Shown here: one piece after another, positions 26,718 through 35,345 of the stretch
How the letters are laid out: every line of letters begins with the position of its first letter
Position numbering within the stretch: the first letter of the stretch is position 1
NCBI RefSeq assembly: GCF_046736045.1
Contig: NZ_CP177134.1
Coordinates: 1,674,001-1,738,000, forward strand
Origin: Leptospira_A sp046736045
Lineage (GTDB): Bacteria > Spirochaetota > Leptospiria > Leptospirales > Leptospiraceae
Reading direction: 5' to 3'
Length of the DNA: 64,000 nt
Notes under the pieces: model-generated
Database searches by the model: none
Told to the model about the DNA's origin: nothing
Seen by the model: the letters and a program-made list of their open reading frames with translations, nothing else
Made by a program: the position numbers and the translations under genes

Positions 26718-27143
26718 TTAAACACTAATTAGATTTTCGTGAAAAACTTCTTCTAATCTTATAATTGTTTTTAGAGTTGGATTAGATTTATGTGGATCTT
26801 CAAACTTTTGGTAAGTTTGATAAGCAATATTAAGTTTTTGAGCAATTTGCTTTTGACTCAATCCTTGTTTCTCTCTACTTTTCTTAAGCCAAATAGCAAA
26901 AGAGACATTTTTTTCAGGAGTAATGAACTTGATATCCTTTCCTTTTAATTTCGAAGGTTCAGGAATATTCAATTTTCGAGAATCGATAGATTCTAGATAA
27001 CCAGTTAAAGCTTCTTGAGCATTTAATATAGCTTCGTCTTCATTATCACCAAAAGTGAAGCAACCTGGTAAATCAGGAAATTCTACATTAAAGACTTTAT
27101 CTTTTGAACTGTATTTAATAATAGCTGGATAAGATATTTTCAT
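26718..27143 (-). CDS. hicB: HicB antitoxin, second copy (cassette 8)
   Basis: Protein identical to the hicB at 17932. Part of an exact duplication of cassette 3 with repeat 3. The only large change is the IS insertion between gene and repeat. Confidence 0.92.
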   Translation of the reverse strand: MKISYPAIIKYSSKDKVFNVEFPDLPGCFTFGDNEDEAILNAQEALTGYLESIDSRKLNIPEPSKLKGKDIKFITPEKNVSFAIWLKKSREKQGLSQKQIAQKLNIAYQTYQKFEDPHKSNPTLKTIIRLEEVFHENLISV

Positions 27144-27319
27144 TTGAGTCCTGCTTGTTTAAGTATTGCATTCATAGTACCAGTTGGAATATCACGGTTG
27201 CTGTGAACTGGAACCGAAATAGTTTTTTCTTTTTTCTTAAGAATGTGGTGCGATCCAGTGATTCTATCTAGTTCCCAGCCATCTTTTTTTAGAATTTTTA
27301 CTAATTCTTTTCCTGTCAC
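27140..27319 (-). CDS. hicA: HicA toxin, second copy (cassette 8)
   Basis: GTG-started 59-residue HicA, identical to the copy at 18354, overlapping hicB by ATGA. Two identical hicAB modules in one array can cross-neutralise each other. Confidence 0.9.
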   Translation of the reverse strand: MTGKELVKILKKDGWELDRITGSHHILKKKEKTISVPVHSNRDIPTGTMNAILKQAGLK

Positions 27320-27324
27320 AAGCT

Positions 27325-27354
27325 ATAACACAGCATTTGGGCTGTATTTGTCAA
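27325..27354 (-). promoter_or_regulatory. promoter and operator of hicAB, second copy
   Basis: Same TTGACA-18 bp-TGTTAT arrangement with ACAGC/GCTGT as upstream of the first hicAB. Confidence 0.6.
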
Positions 27355-27403
27355 TCAGTTAAATTTACTATTTTTTGGGCAAAGTAAGATTTTCACGACT
27401 GTT

Positions 27404-27550
27404 CGCATAACGAACTAGCCTTACCGACGTTGGCAGACGGCGCGTCTTCTTGCTTAGCGAGAAGCGTGACGGAAAGCCAATGTGGCTTTAGCCCGAGCAA
27501 GGGTGAGCGAAAGCGAATCCCGCAGCGTAGCGGTAAGGCGCAGTTATACG
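27404..27550 (-). repeat. attC-like repeat 9, short class
   Basis: 147 bp, CGCATAAC...GTTATACG. Lacks the apical GCC/GGC arm; the main arm is TTGGC/GCCAA and the hairpin TCTTCTTGCTTAGCGAGAAG. Confidence 0.85.
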
Positions 27551-27575
27551 AAGTGCGCGATTGATAGATATAATC

Positions 27576-27878
27576 TTAATTGTCATCTACGGACTTTTCA
27601 TTATTACAATTAATTGTAGAACATTTGTTTGCGCATTCACTAATATTAATGTTTTCAATTTTTGAGAATTTATCAAATTGTAATCCTGGAAATGCCACCC
27701 AGTTGTTACTACAACTAAGGAGACAATCTTTTTTAATTTTACAATCGGAATACCAAGTTGATTTGATTTCGTATGATGAAAAATCAATAGGTCTTTCTTT
27801 TTTTTGAGCAAGAATAGAAGACGAATAAATTGCGATAATAGTAATAAGGATTTTTAAATTCGATCTAATAAGTTTCAT
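27576..27878 (-). CDS. small exported six-cysteine protein A (cassette 9)
   Basis: 100 residues. A signal peptide (MKLIRSNLKILITIIAIYSSSILAQ) precedes a short mature domain with six Cys: DC, DC, SC, EC, KC, NC. It shares PIDFSxYEIxxTWxxDCKxKKxCLxSC with the next gene, so the two are tandem paralogues. Predicted periplasmic or secreted and disulphide-bonded. No known family recognised. Confidence 0.65.
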   Translation of the reverse strand: MKLIRSNLKILITIIAIYSSSILAQKKERPIDFSSYEIKSTWYSDCKIKKDCLLSCSNNWVAFPGLQFDKFSKIENINISECANKCSTINCNNEKSVDDN

Positions 27879-28010
27879 ATTTAAGAAATTAACCTTATTA
27901 AGTTATGTAAAAACAATACATTATCAATTACTATCAATAATCATAAAAATATACAACTAAAGTAAATAAGAATTTAATTCAAAATTGCACATTTAACAAT
28001 TATAGAAAAT

Positions 28011-28292
28011 CTAATTTTTTATTTTATCATTGCAATCATTGTTAATGCATTTTCTTGAACATTCGTTTCTGCTTAGACTTTCTAAGTTTGATTGAATATT
28101 TGGAACCGGGAATAAATAAGCCCAAATAAACTTGTCATTACAGCTGTAGAGGCATTCTTTCTTATTTTTGCAATCTAGTTTCCATGTTTCTCTAATTTCG
28201 TATTTAGAAAAGTCGATAGGTTTGTTATCTTTTCCAGATATTTCTAAGCTTAATAAATATATTATAAGTAGGAATATTAGTTTGTATTGCAT
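28011..28292 (-). CDS. small exported six-cysteine protein B (cassette 9)
   Basis: 93 residues. Signal segment MQYKLIFLLIIYLLSLEISG, then KPIDFSKYEIRETWKLDCKNKKECLYSC and ECSRKCINNDC. Cys spacing equals that of its neighbour. A 132-bp gap separates the two genes. Possible roles such as effector, inhibitor or surface protein are guesses. Confidence 0.65.
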   Translation of the reverse strand: MQYKLIFLLIIYLLSLEISGKDNKPIDFSKYEIRETWKLDCKNKKECLYSCNDKFIWAYLFPVPNIQSNLESLSRNECSRKCINNDCNDKIKN

Positions 28293-28368
28293 ATAGAAAA
28301 TCTCAGTTTAAATCTGAAACTAAGTTGTAAATAATCTGTATTTTTCTCTACTAACAATTTGAGCATTT

Positions 28369-28541
28369 CGTATAACGAAATAGCCTTACCGACGTTGTCC
28401 GTAGCTGAGCCTTCAAAGAAGGCGTTAGCGTCGGCACGTCTTCTTGCTTAGCAAGAAACGTGACGGAGGACAATGTGTCGGAGACCGAGCAAGGGTTTGC
28501 GAAGCAAATCCCGCAGCGCAGCGGTAAGGCGTAGTTATGCG
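28369..28541 (-). repeat. attC-like repeat 10
   Basis: 173 bp, CGTATAAC...GTTATGCG, arm GCCTTCAAAGAAGGC, GTCGGAGAC hairpin replacing GGCTTTAGCC. Confidence 0.85.
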
Positions 28542-28544
28542 ACG

Positions 28545-29261
28545 TTAATTTGATTCAGAGAGAATTTTGATTATTTCATCTCGAAGACTTTTGGAAAGTG
28601 CTTTGTCACTCTTGTAAATGAGAATTCTTTTGGATTTTATATCAGCAGGAATATCGTCTATTGTTTTTGAGATTAGAATGGTTTTCTTTCCGAGGGCATG
28701 AGCAATGCCCAATTCATAATAAACATTTGGACTTCGTCCATCGATATTAGCTATTATTATTGGTGATTTAATAATTAATTTAAGAATATGAGTTAGAAAA
28801 TCGCTTTGAAAAAACTCTTCATCTCCCCGACTGCATTTTAATCCGACGGAGGAACAAACATTATTTACTATTTCATAAACTTCACTATATTTTGAATTGT
28901 ATGGAGTAAGCATGAAAACTGATTTTTTATCCAATTTTAAATCAGATTCAGTAATGCCAGCAGATTTTAAAAAACTGTTCAAATGAATTAAATTTGAATT
29001 ATTTATTTGGAAGTTATTAGAGGAAATTAAAAGATGATTAGTGTCTTTCCATCTTTTGGGATTGGACATTAATTTTTCTTCTAAATTATATATTCTATTC
29101 TCATAGTTTTCTCTATAAAGATTTATTAAAGCTCTTTGACGTTGATAATCATAAAGTTTTTCATTTCTATTTTTTATCATTGTTTGGATAATAAAGAGAA
29201 AAATAGCAATTGATGATAGTATTGTTGAGAAAATTCCAATTAGTTCCAAATTTATATTCAT
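28545..29261 (-). CDS. membrane-anchored deoxyribosyltransferase/TIR-like protein (cassette 10)
   Basis: 238 residues. One N-terminal membrane helix (ELIGIFSTILSSIAIFLFIIQTM) and a coiled linker precede a C-terminal Rossmann-like domain: VFMLTPYNSKYSEVYEIVNNVCSSVGLKC...PIIIANIDGRSPNVYYELGIAHALGKKTILIS. The PNVxYELGxAHALGK block is typical of nucleoside 2-deoxyribosyltransferase/TIR/SLOG-like nucleotide-processing folds, with the Glu as candidate catalytic residue. This suggests a nucleotide-sensing or NAD-degrading effector. Its start overlaps the stop of a four-helix membrane protein gene (ATGA). Confidence 0.68.
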   Translation of the reverse strand: MNINLELIGIFSTILSSIAIFLFIIQTMIKNRNEKLYDYQRQRALINLYRENYENRIYNLEEKLMSNPKRWKDTNHLLISSNNFQINNSNLIHLNSFLKSAGITESDLKLDKKSVFMLTPYNSKYSEVYEIVNNVCSSVGLKCSRGDEEFFQSDFLTHILKLIIKSPIIIANIDGRSPNVYYELGIAHALGKKTILISKTIDDIPADIKSKRILIYKSDKALSKSLRDEIIKILSESN

Positions 29262-29635
29262 ATATTTTTACCAGATGAAATGACGACTACGGAGGCGAAT
29301 AAGCAACTACCAGAAATAAAAAAGTTTATTACTGTTAAAAGTATACTATTCAATCTTTCCTCATTTTCTGCCAACTTAATTGATATTCTCCAAAAGACTA
29401 TTGTGATTACGCCAATGATTATTCCTAAAATAAATATCAACAATGTACCGTCTAAATTGTTTTGATTTATCAGATATGCAGAATAGAATGATAAAGAAAG
29501 AAATATAATATCTACTGGTAATTCCAGTGTGGCAGATAGTAATTGAGAAAGTGATGTCTCTCTGTTCACAAATGCTTTTAATATAAATATCAAAGCTAGT
29601 AGCAAGAGAGGGATGAGTATTTCTATTTTTTCCAT
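29258..29635 (-). CDS. four-helix membrane protein (cassette 10)
   Basis: 125 residues, nearly all hydrophobic: ILIPLLLLALIFILKAF, VDIIFLSLSFYSAYLI, GTLLIFILGIIIGVITIVFW and LTVINFFISGSCLFASVVVI give four membrane helices. No family recognised. Translationally coupled with the NDT/TIR-like gene, so the two probably form one membrane system. Confidence 0.65.
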   Translation of the reverse strand: MEKIEILIPLLLLALIFILKAFVNRETSLSQLLSATLELPVDIIFLSLSFYSAYLINQNNLDGTLLIFILGIIIGVITIVFWRISIKLAENEERLNSILLTVINFFISGSCLFASVVVISSGKNI

Positions 29636-29658
29636 TTTGAGATAAATTTAATTAATGA

Positions 29659-29826
29659 CGCATAACGAACTAGCCTTACCGACGTTGTCCGTAGCTGAGC
29701 CTTCAGGCGTTAGCGTCGGCGCGTTTTCTTGCTTAGCAAGAAACGTGACGGAGGACAATGTGTCGGAGACCGAGCAAGGGTGAACGAAGTGAATCCCGCA
29801 GCGCAGCGGTAAGGCGTAGTTATGCG
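29659..29826 (-). repeat. attC-like repeat 11
   Basis: 168 bp, CGCATAAC...GTTATGCG, minimal apical arm GCCTTCAGGC, GTCGGAGAC hairpin. Confidence 0.85.
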
Positions 29827-29841
29827 AAGTGGCTGCTGAGA

Positions 29842-30144
29842 TTAAGCACTTTTGCTTTTTAAATGAATGATCGGTTCAGCATCTAATGCTTTAGCTAATC
29901 TATTAATAAAAGAAAGGGAAAGATTTTTGTAGTTTCCTGATTCAATCCTAGCAATTGCAGGTTGAGAAGTTCCAATCCTTTCGGCTAAATCCTTTTGTGT
30001 TAAATTTCTTTTCTTTCTTAACTTAATAATTTCTTTCGCTAGAGTAAACTCATTAGAGAGAGCATCATATTCTCTTTTAAAGTCTTTGTTTTTTAATTCC
30101 TTTTTCAAAAGAGAATCAAAATCTTTAATTTTAAGTTTCATCAT
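29842..30144 (-). CDS. higA: XRE-family antitoxin (HigA-type, cassette 11)
   Basis: 100 residues with a C-terminal HTH_3 domain: EIIKLRKKRNLTQKDLAERIGTSQPAIARIESGNYKNLSLSFINRLAKALDAEPIIHL. Follows its toxin gene with ATGA overlap, the usual order for HigBA. Binds operator DNA and toxin. Confidence 0.88.
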   Translation of the reverse strand: MMKLKIKDFDSLLKKELKNKDFKREYDALSNEFTLAKEIIKLRKKRNLTQKDLAERIGTSQPAIARIESGNYKNLSLSFINRLAKALDAEPIIHLKSKSA

Positions 30145-30473
30145 TTTTCTCCCTTAAAAGAATTCATTAGCTTCTGCGCTTTTGTAAGCTGGTCTTTGTT
30201 TACCTTCTGATCTTTCTTAACATACCCGGATGTAATGATAACAATTTTATCTTTTTCAAAAAAGTAAAAGAATCGGCAAATATTGGAGCCTTGTTTAATC
30301 CTTAATTCAAATAAATCAGTAAATCCCTGAATTTTTTTTGAAAATGGCTCTCTAAGTTCTGGTCCAAAATCTCTTAATAATTCAATAGTTCTAAAAGATT
30401 TAGCTTTTAACTTACTTTCTAAATTAGTAAGAAATTCCTCAGCAGGTTCTAGAAGCTGAATTTTATAAGCCAC
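30141..30473 (-). CDS. higB: HigB/Gp49-like RelE-fold toxin (cassette 11)
   Basis: 110 residues, GTG start. IQLLEPAEEFLTNLESKLKAKSFRTIELLRDFGPELREPFSKKIQGFTDLFELRIKQGSNICRFFYFFEKDKIVIITSGYVKK matches the phage-derived Gp49-like/HigB toxins. A ribosome-dependent mRNA endonuclease. The start lies 6 nt after a perfect -10 box, so the mRNA is leaderless. Confidence 0.88.
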   Translation of the reverse strand: MAYKIQLLEPAEEFLTNLESKLKAKSFRTIELLRDFGPELREPFSKKIQGFTDLFELRIKQGSNICRFFYFFEKDKIVIITSGYVKKDQKVNKDQLTKAQKLMNSFKGEK

Positions 30474-30479
30474 ATAGTA

Positions 30480-30508
30480 AATATATCAAATATGGTATAT
30501 TTTGTCAA
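30480..30508 (-). promoter_or_regulatory. promoter of higBA (cassette 11)
   Basis: -35 TTGACA (30508-30503), 17-bp spacer AAATATACCATATTTGA, -10 TATATT (30485-30480), then TACTAT and the GTG start at 30473. Confidence 0.72.
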
Positions 30509-30541
30509 GTCTTAAACTTAATGAAAGGTTTTCAGCCATTT

Positions 30542-30688
30542 CGCATAACGAACTAGCCTTACCGACGTTGGCAGACGGCGCGTCTTCTTGCTTTTGCATG
30601 AAGCGTGCCGGAAAGCCAATGTGGCTTCAGCCCGAGCAAGGGTGAGCGAAGCGAATCCCGCAGCGTAGCGGTAAGGCGCAGTTAGCCG
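30542..30688 (-). repeat. attC-like repeat 12, short class
   Basis: 147 bp, CGCATAAC...GTTAGCCG, TTGGC/GCCAA main arm and no apical arm. Confidence 0.85.
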
Positions 30689-30699
30689 ACGTTTGTGCT

Positions 30700-31167
30700 T
30701 TATAGAAGAGTGCTTAAGATTTTTTGATTATTTTTGTTAAAAGGATTAATGATTTTCAGCTTATTTATCTTAGCCCCATCATTAAAATCTTCTGATAATA
30801 AATAATCACAATCAAGTTCCAGAGCAGCTAAAGCGATTAGAGAGTCATAGTAAGACAATTTATTCTTTTCTCTTAATTTAAGAGCATTTTTATAAAAATC
30901 AATGTTAGGGAAAAAAGAACACATCGGATCAAGAATTTTTTCAATTAGACTTAAAATATCCCGTTCCTTCATTGGCGGTTGACCTTTTGTAAGCATAACA
31001 TTGCTAAACTCTTGGATAACTTGGTAACTAATGAAAAACCTATCAGATTTAAAAGAAGCTTTTATAATATTAGAAGAGATTTCTTTTTTTTCTAAATCCT
31101 TAGGAGAGAAGAAGTAAATAAAGACATTTGTATCAATGAATACTTTACCTTTCATTTGCTTCTTCAC
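30700..31167 (-). CDS. vapC: PIN-domain toxin (cassette 12)
   Basis: 155 residues. GKVFIDTNVFIYFFSPKD holds the first Asp; QEFSNVML, KLSYYDSLIALAALELDCDYLLSEDFNDGAKI hold the rest of the PIN active site. Ribonuclease toxin, overlapping the antitoxin gene by 23 bp. A diverged copy of the pair is found twice more (36922, 54701). Confidence 0.9.
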   Translation of the reverse strand: MKKQMKGKVFIDTNVFIYFFSPKDLEKKEISSNIIKASFKSDRFFISYQVIQEFSNVMLTKGQPPMKERDILSLIEKILDPMCSFFPNIDFYKNALKLREKNKLSYYDSLIALAALELDCDYLLSEDFNDGAKINKLKIINPFNKNNQKILSTLL

Positions 31168-31363
31168 GAGAAACTTTTCTATTGATCTTTACATATTCAA
31201 AATTTTTTAAATAAGAATCTAAATCGAAGTCTTTAGGTTCAACCTCAGAATAAGCCCGAAGCCAGTCATTAAATATGTCATTTAAAGATCTTTTTTGCTT
31301 ACTAGCTTTTAAACGAGCTTTTTCAATGGCTCTTTCATCAGCTCTAAAAGTAATACTCTTCAT
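31145..31363 (-). CDS. RHH-type antitoxin (cassette 12)
   Basis: 72 residues, MKSITFRADERAIEKARLKASKQKRSLNDIFNDWLRAYSE, a CopG-like ribbon-helix-helix fold followed by an acidic toxin-binding tail. ATG is 7 nt after the -10 box. Confidence 0.82.
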   Translation of the reverse strand: MKSITFRADERAIEKARLKASKQKRSLNDIFNDWLRAYSEVEPKDFDLDSYLKNFEYVKINRKVSREEANER

Positions 31364-31370
31364 AGATATT

Positions 31371-31400
31371 ATTTTACACGAATTTCGTGCAATTTGTCAA
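31371..31400 (-). promoter_or_regulatory. promoter with internal operator (cassette 12)
   Basis: -35 TTGACA (31400-31395), 18-bp spacer, -10 TAAAAT (31376-31371). The spacer is almost filled by CACGAATTTCGTG (31377-31389), an inverted repeat suited to an RHH antitoxin. Confidence 0.72.
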
Positions 31401-31518
31401 ACTAAAAATTACGCATTTTTAAAGTGGTTTCAAGAAATAGAATTAAATTAAGCGATTTTTATCTTTTGCGTTTTTTCCCTTCCTTTCAATCTTTAAAAGG
31501 AAGAATTTGCACATATGT

Positions 31519-31692
31519 CGGCTAACGAACTAGCCTTACCGACGTTGTCCGTAGCTGAGCCTGCGATGCAGGCGTTAGCGTCGGCACGCTTTCTTGCTTA
31601 GCAAGAAACGTGACGGAGGACAATGTGGCTTCAGCCCGAGCAAGGGTTTGCGAAGCAAATCCCGCAGCGCAGCGGTAAGCCGTAGTTATACG
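31519..31692 (-). repeat. attC-like repeat 13
   Basis: 174 bp, CGGCTAAC...GTTATACG, arm GCCTGCGATGCAGGC. The right inner stem reads CGGTAAGCC, one mismatch to the left GCCTTACCG. Confidence 0.85.
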
Positions 31693-31705
31693 AAGTGTCC
31701 AGTTA

Positions 31706-33574
31706 TTAAAGTTTGGATACCGATTCTCTTATGCTGTCCTTAAGAATGTTGAGGAATGTGGCGTTGCGACTTTCTGCATCATCAAGCATCGAATTGTATG
31801 AAAGAATAAATAAGTCAGCAAGTCTTTTCTCCATTGTATTAGAATCAATAATTATTTCTTGACTTTTATAATAAAGATCGCCTGTTGAGAATAGTTGAGT
31901 AAACCCACTTTCAATTAAGGAAACTTTAAATTCAGGGTCGAAATCAACTATTCCGTAAAACCAAATACGTTGAATTTTTGAAGGATAGTATTCTATTAAT
32001 CTACGTGCTCTTTGCCTAAGCTGGCTAACAACCTCTTCTTTGCTAGAAAGTTTTAAATTTATTTTTTTGAATTCTATAATTACGACATCTACTTTTTCAG
32101 AAATATTTGGATCACCTGAGAAAATTATTGTTATATCAGGTCTGCCGCTTTCGTTATCCGAGAAATTATTTGAACCTGTTACATTAAGTTCTTTATATAT
32201 AGTTTTAATTTCAATATCACTAAGAAGTTTACTGTAAGTCATATATTTATCATCTAAAACCCAGGCATTATTGGTAAAATATTCATCGATTAATTTATTT
32301 GATGAATAAATTTTCTTCCGCGGAGCAATAAGATCATGAATTTCAGATTCATTTGAATTTTTATCTATTGATTTGAGCTTACTTAAGATTTTTGTTCTAT
32401 ATAAAATATATTCTGTTAGAATTCGTGCTGAAAAATTTAACGATTTTTCAAATTGGTTATCGCTAAGGTCTACAGATTCCAATATTTCCCTTTGATCGTT
32501 AAAAAACTTTTCTTGCGCTTCTGTGACTAATGAGGATTTTTCTGCTAGTCCGAGAGAGTCATCATCAAAGTAACCAACGAGATGTGGGTATTGATTTTGA
32601 AGAATTTCGGTAGTTTTTCTATTAACTTCCGAAATCTCTGGAATTTCTTCCTTTATTACTTGTGATACCATTTTTATAAATATTTTCTTTAAGTGGCTAA
32701 TATTCTTATCATCAAGAAGGAATGATTCTCTATTGGTATTTGTTTTGCCATTTAGAAAATCTGAATAGAGAATAAATACCATTTTGAAACCAGTGGGAAA
32801 TTCTTTGTTCGATATTAATTCTATTGGAATTGTTCTGCCATCCGCGCAAACAGCACTTATTACTGACTGCTCAGTGCTTCTTTCTACTGAATAAAGAAGT
32901 TTGAATTTTTGAAAGAACGAACTTGGGTCGGCCAAGGATTTTTCTTTTAAGTTTGGAAGTTGATTAATTTCTATGGAAGTAGTATTTGAATAAAAATCAA
33001 ATTTTGGATTTTCTTCCTTTGTATTTAAATTAATATTTATTTTAAGATTTTTTTTATCAAATTTCATTTGATAAAATTTTGGTAGAAAATGTGTCAGTAA
33101 AGAGTCTTGAATTTTATGGCTTGTTATATATTGGTAAGACCTAATTTTCTCAAGTCGATAATTTTTTAGAAGTAATGTTGTTTTGTTTTCCTTATTTTGA
33201 ATTTTTTTAATATTACATTCACCGTCAAACTTTTCGTTGAAAGTAAATAATCTTGTCATTTTTTTCAATTCGCTTTTAATTTCAATAGTCTCAAAATATT
33301 TCAAAAATACTAATCTTCCAACGCCTTTATGCTGGTCATCTTCGACATCTAAGACATTGTTAAATTTTTCAAAATTCCTATCTGTAAATCCCTCGCCGTT
33401 GTCTGTAATCTGTATGGTTAAAGTTTTTGGTTCATTAAAGTTGTCTATATTTATTATTATATCGATATTGGATGCGCCTGCATCAATTGAGTTTGCTACG
33501 GCCTCAAAATAGACAAATTCTAAGGATGTATTTGGAAAAAAAAGCGAAGCAGCTTGCTTGGGTTTTATTTTCAT
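31706..33574 (-). CDS. GHKL ATPase fused to PD-(D/E)XK-like nuclease (cassette 13)
   Basis: 622 residues. N-terminal GHKL/HATPase motifs are the N box EAVANSIDAGA (residues 24-34), DNGEGF (about 58) and HKGVGRLVFLKYF, as in MutL/MORC-like ATPases. Near residues 475-505 the sequence GRPDITIIFSGDP...VVIIEFKKINLK has the D...ExK order of a restriction-endonuclease fold. Similar ATPase-nuclease fusions are common in anti-phage islands. Cytoplasmic, single-gene cassette, complete. Confidence 0.75.
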   Translation of the reverse strand: MKIKPKQAASLFFPNTSLEFVYFEAVANSIDAGASNIDIIINIDNFNEPKTLTIQITDNGEGFTDRNFEKFNNVLDVEDDQHKGVGRLVFLKYFETIEIKSELKKMTRLFTFNEKFDGECNIKKIQNKENKTTLLLKNYRLEKIRSYQYITSHKIQDSLLTHFLPKFYQMKFDKKNLKININLNTKEENPKFDFYSNTTSIEINQLPNLKEKSLADPSSFFQKFKLLYSVERSTEQSVISAVCADGRTIPIELISNKEFPTGFKMVFILYSDFLNGKTNTNRESFLLDDKNISHLKKIFIKMVSQVIKEEIPEISEVNRKTTEILQNQYPHLVGYFDDDSLGLAEKSSLVTEAQEKFFNDQREILESVDLSDNQFEKSLNFSARILTEYILYRTKILSKLKSIDKNSNESEIHDLIAPRKKIYSSNKLIDEYFTNNAWVLDDKYMTYSKLLSDIEIKTIYKELNVTGSNNFSDNESGRPDITIIFSGDPNISEKVDVVIIEFKKINLKLSSKEEVVSQLRQRARRLIEYYPSKIQRIWFYGIVDFDPEFKVSLIESGFTQLFSTGDLYYKSQEIIIDSNTMEKRLADLFILSYNSMLDDAESRNATFLNILKDSIRESVSKL

Positions 33575-33630
33575 TCGTTATAAGGTTATTTTATGCTTTG
33601 AAGTGGTCAAACTAGATTTTTTGGACATTT

Positions 33631-33803
33631 CGTATAACGAACTAGGCTTATCGACGTTGGTCGTAGGTGAGCCTGCGTGCAGGCGTTACCGTCGGCACGC
33701 TTTCTTGCTCAGGCAAGAAACGTGACGGAGACCAATGTGGCGTAGCCCGAGCGAGGGTGAACGGAGTGAATCCCGAAGCGTAGCGATAAGCCGAAGTTAT
33801 GCG
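33631..33803 (-). repeat. attC-like repeat 14
   Basis: 173 bp, CGTATAAC...GTTATGCG. Variant GGCTTATCG/CGATAAGCC outer stem, TTGGTC/GACCAA main arm, apical arm GCCTGCGTGCAGGC, GGCGTAGCC hairpin. Same as repeat 24 inside the left box. Confidence 0.85.
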
Positions 33804-33816
33804 TCGTTTTTTGTTT

Positions 33817-34533
33817 TTAGAATAAAACAGGATATAGTTTCTTATTTTCTTCAATAGTTGAGAACCAAGTAATTCCATTAATAGAAAATCCTTTGCCAAT
33901 CATTGTTGTAACTACTTGATTTATTAAATGAACATCTCCTGAGTAGAGTTTTTTATAAAAAGTTTTGTAATGTTCATTATCGTTTTCTTTATCTAATCGA
34001 AGAATTTCATTCTCAAAGAGATTGAAAATATTTGATAGATTTGTTAGTTCTAGAAATAGTGTTTCCTCATTAATATAGATACTATCAAATTTTGTATTGG
34101 ATATTTTCCGATCTTCAGGAATTCGGTAAGTATTTTCGAAATAGTAATTGTTGATTACTTTTTTCAAATCAATAATAACATCCATAGATGTCCCACTATT
34201 TCCTAATTTTATTCTACTTGGAAATTGTATATTAAATATGCGAGTTATCTTATTTTCTAGGTGTTCCAATTTTCTGGAATCTTCTTGATTCTTATTGTTT
34301 TTTATTTGTAGGTAAATTGTATAATTAACTAAAATAAAAGATAGGAAAGCGAAAATTGGATTAAGAAGGCCGCCTATATAGTCTCCAAATTGTCCCCAAA
34401 CTTCTTGTTCTGGCGACAAACCGAATTGTTTGAAATTACTGTAATAAAGAAGAAAAGGAGAAATGGAAATTAAGAAAATCATAAAAGACCACAACTTGTT
34501 TGATTTAATTAATTCATAAATTTGTTTAAACAT
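33817..34533 (-). CDS. putative phage abortive infection membrane protein, AbiC-like (cassette 14)
   Basis: 238 residues. Two N-terminal membrane helices surround the EVWGQFGDYIGGLLNPIFAFLSFILVNYTIYLQIKNN block, characteristic of the putAbiC family, and a cytoplasmic helical domain follows. The family is linked to abortive infection; the mechanism is unknown. An identical copy is at 44602. Confidence 0.75.
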   Translation of the reverse strand: MFKQIYELIKSNKLWSFMIFLISISPFLLYYSNFKQFGLSPEQEVWGQFGDYIGGLLNPIFAFLSFILVNYTIYLQIKNNKNQEDSRKLEHLENKITRIFNIQFPSRIKLGNSGTSMDVIIDLKKVINNYYFENTYRIPEDRKISNTKFDSIYINEETLFLELTNLSNIFNLFENEILRLDKENDNEHYKTFYKKLYSGDVHLINQVVTTMIGKGFSINGITWFSTIEENKKLYPVLF

Positions 34534-34566
34534 TTCTGATTTCTCTGAACAAGATTTAAAAAATGA

Positions 34567-34739
34567 CGCATAACGAACTAGCCTTACCGACGTTGTCCGT
34601 AGCTGAGCCTCATGGAGGCGTTAGCGTCGGCGCGCTTTCTTGCTTGAGCAAGAAACGTGACGGAGGACAATGTGGCTTCAGCCCGAGCGAGGGTGAACGA
34701 AGTGAATCCCGCAGCGTAGCGATAAGGCGTAGTTATGCG
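34567..34739 (-). repeat. attC-like repeat 15
   Basis: 173 bp, CGCATAAC...GTTATGCG, arm GCCTCATGGAGGC. The right inner stem CGATAAGGC pairs with GCCTTACCG through wobbles. Confidence 0.85.
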
Positions 34740-34751
34740 CTGTGTGTGAAG

Positions 34752-35345
34752 TTAAATTAAAGGTTTGAAATAACCTTTGATAGATTTTGGATTTCTTATG
34801 CATAACTGAATATGATTTTTGTCATGAAATCCAGCGTTAGGATAGATTTCTTTACCCTCCCTGAAATAACCTCTGACTGAATCAAAAACTGGTAGTTCTA
34901 ATTCTTTTCTCATTGCATGAAGATTTTCAATAACTGCACAATCGAGGTTTCTAAGCAAAAGATCTTTTTCTAAGTCTATAGATTTGTTTTCAGGAAGTGG
35001 ATTACCTGTCGTTTTACTAGATTTTGAAAGCAAATTATAGCTTTCTTTTAGGAGGTCAATGGATTCGGATTCTAAAAGATTAAGGCAGTTTCCTAAATCT
35101 ATTATTGCACCAATGACTGCTGGCTTTTTTATTTTTCCTTTGTTTCTTTTCGGATTCGATTGCAAAAGTTGAGCGTATTCAAGTGCTCTAGAATAATTTC
35201 CTTCCCAAAAATAGATTCCATGTCCAAGCCAGTCATAACTATTTTCGCTTTTTGAAAGAGTCAATTTACCTGAAATTACTGAATTGGCTACTTCTTCATC
35301 GCAGCCGTGAAAGCCAAAAACTAGACCAGGTACGGAAGAATACAC
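34752..35345 (-). CDS. ADP-ribosyltransferase-like protein (cassette 15)
   Basis: 197 residues, GTG start. GLVFGFHGCDEEVANSVISGKLTLSKSENSYDWLGHGIYFWEGNYSRALEYAQ follows the H-G...G-x-G-I-Y-F...A-x-x-Y-A layout of ADP-ribosyltransferase/DUF3990-like folds. No catalytic Glu can be assigned with certainty. The GTG shares one base with the TAG of a 54-residue gene upstream, giving a toxin-antitoxin-like pair. Probably a toxin modifying a protein or nucleic acid; inferred. Confidence 0.55.
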   Translation of the reverse strand: MYSSVPGLVFGFHGCDEEVANSVISGKLTLSKSENSYDWLGHGIYFWEGNYSRALEYAQLLQSNPKRNKGKIKKPAVIGAIIDLGNCLNLLESESIDLLKESYNLLSKSSKTTGNPLPENKSIDLEKDLLLRNLDCAVIENLHAMRKELELPVFDSVRGYFREGKEIYPNAGFHDKNHIQLCIRNPKSIKGYFKPLI

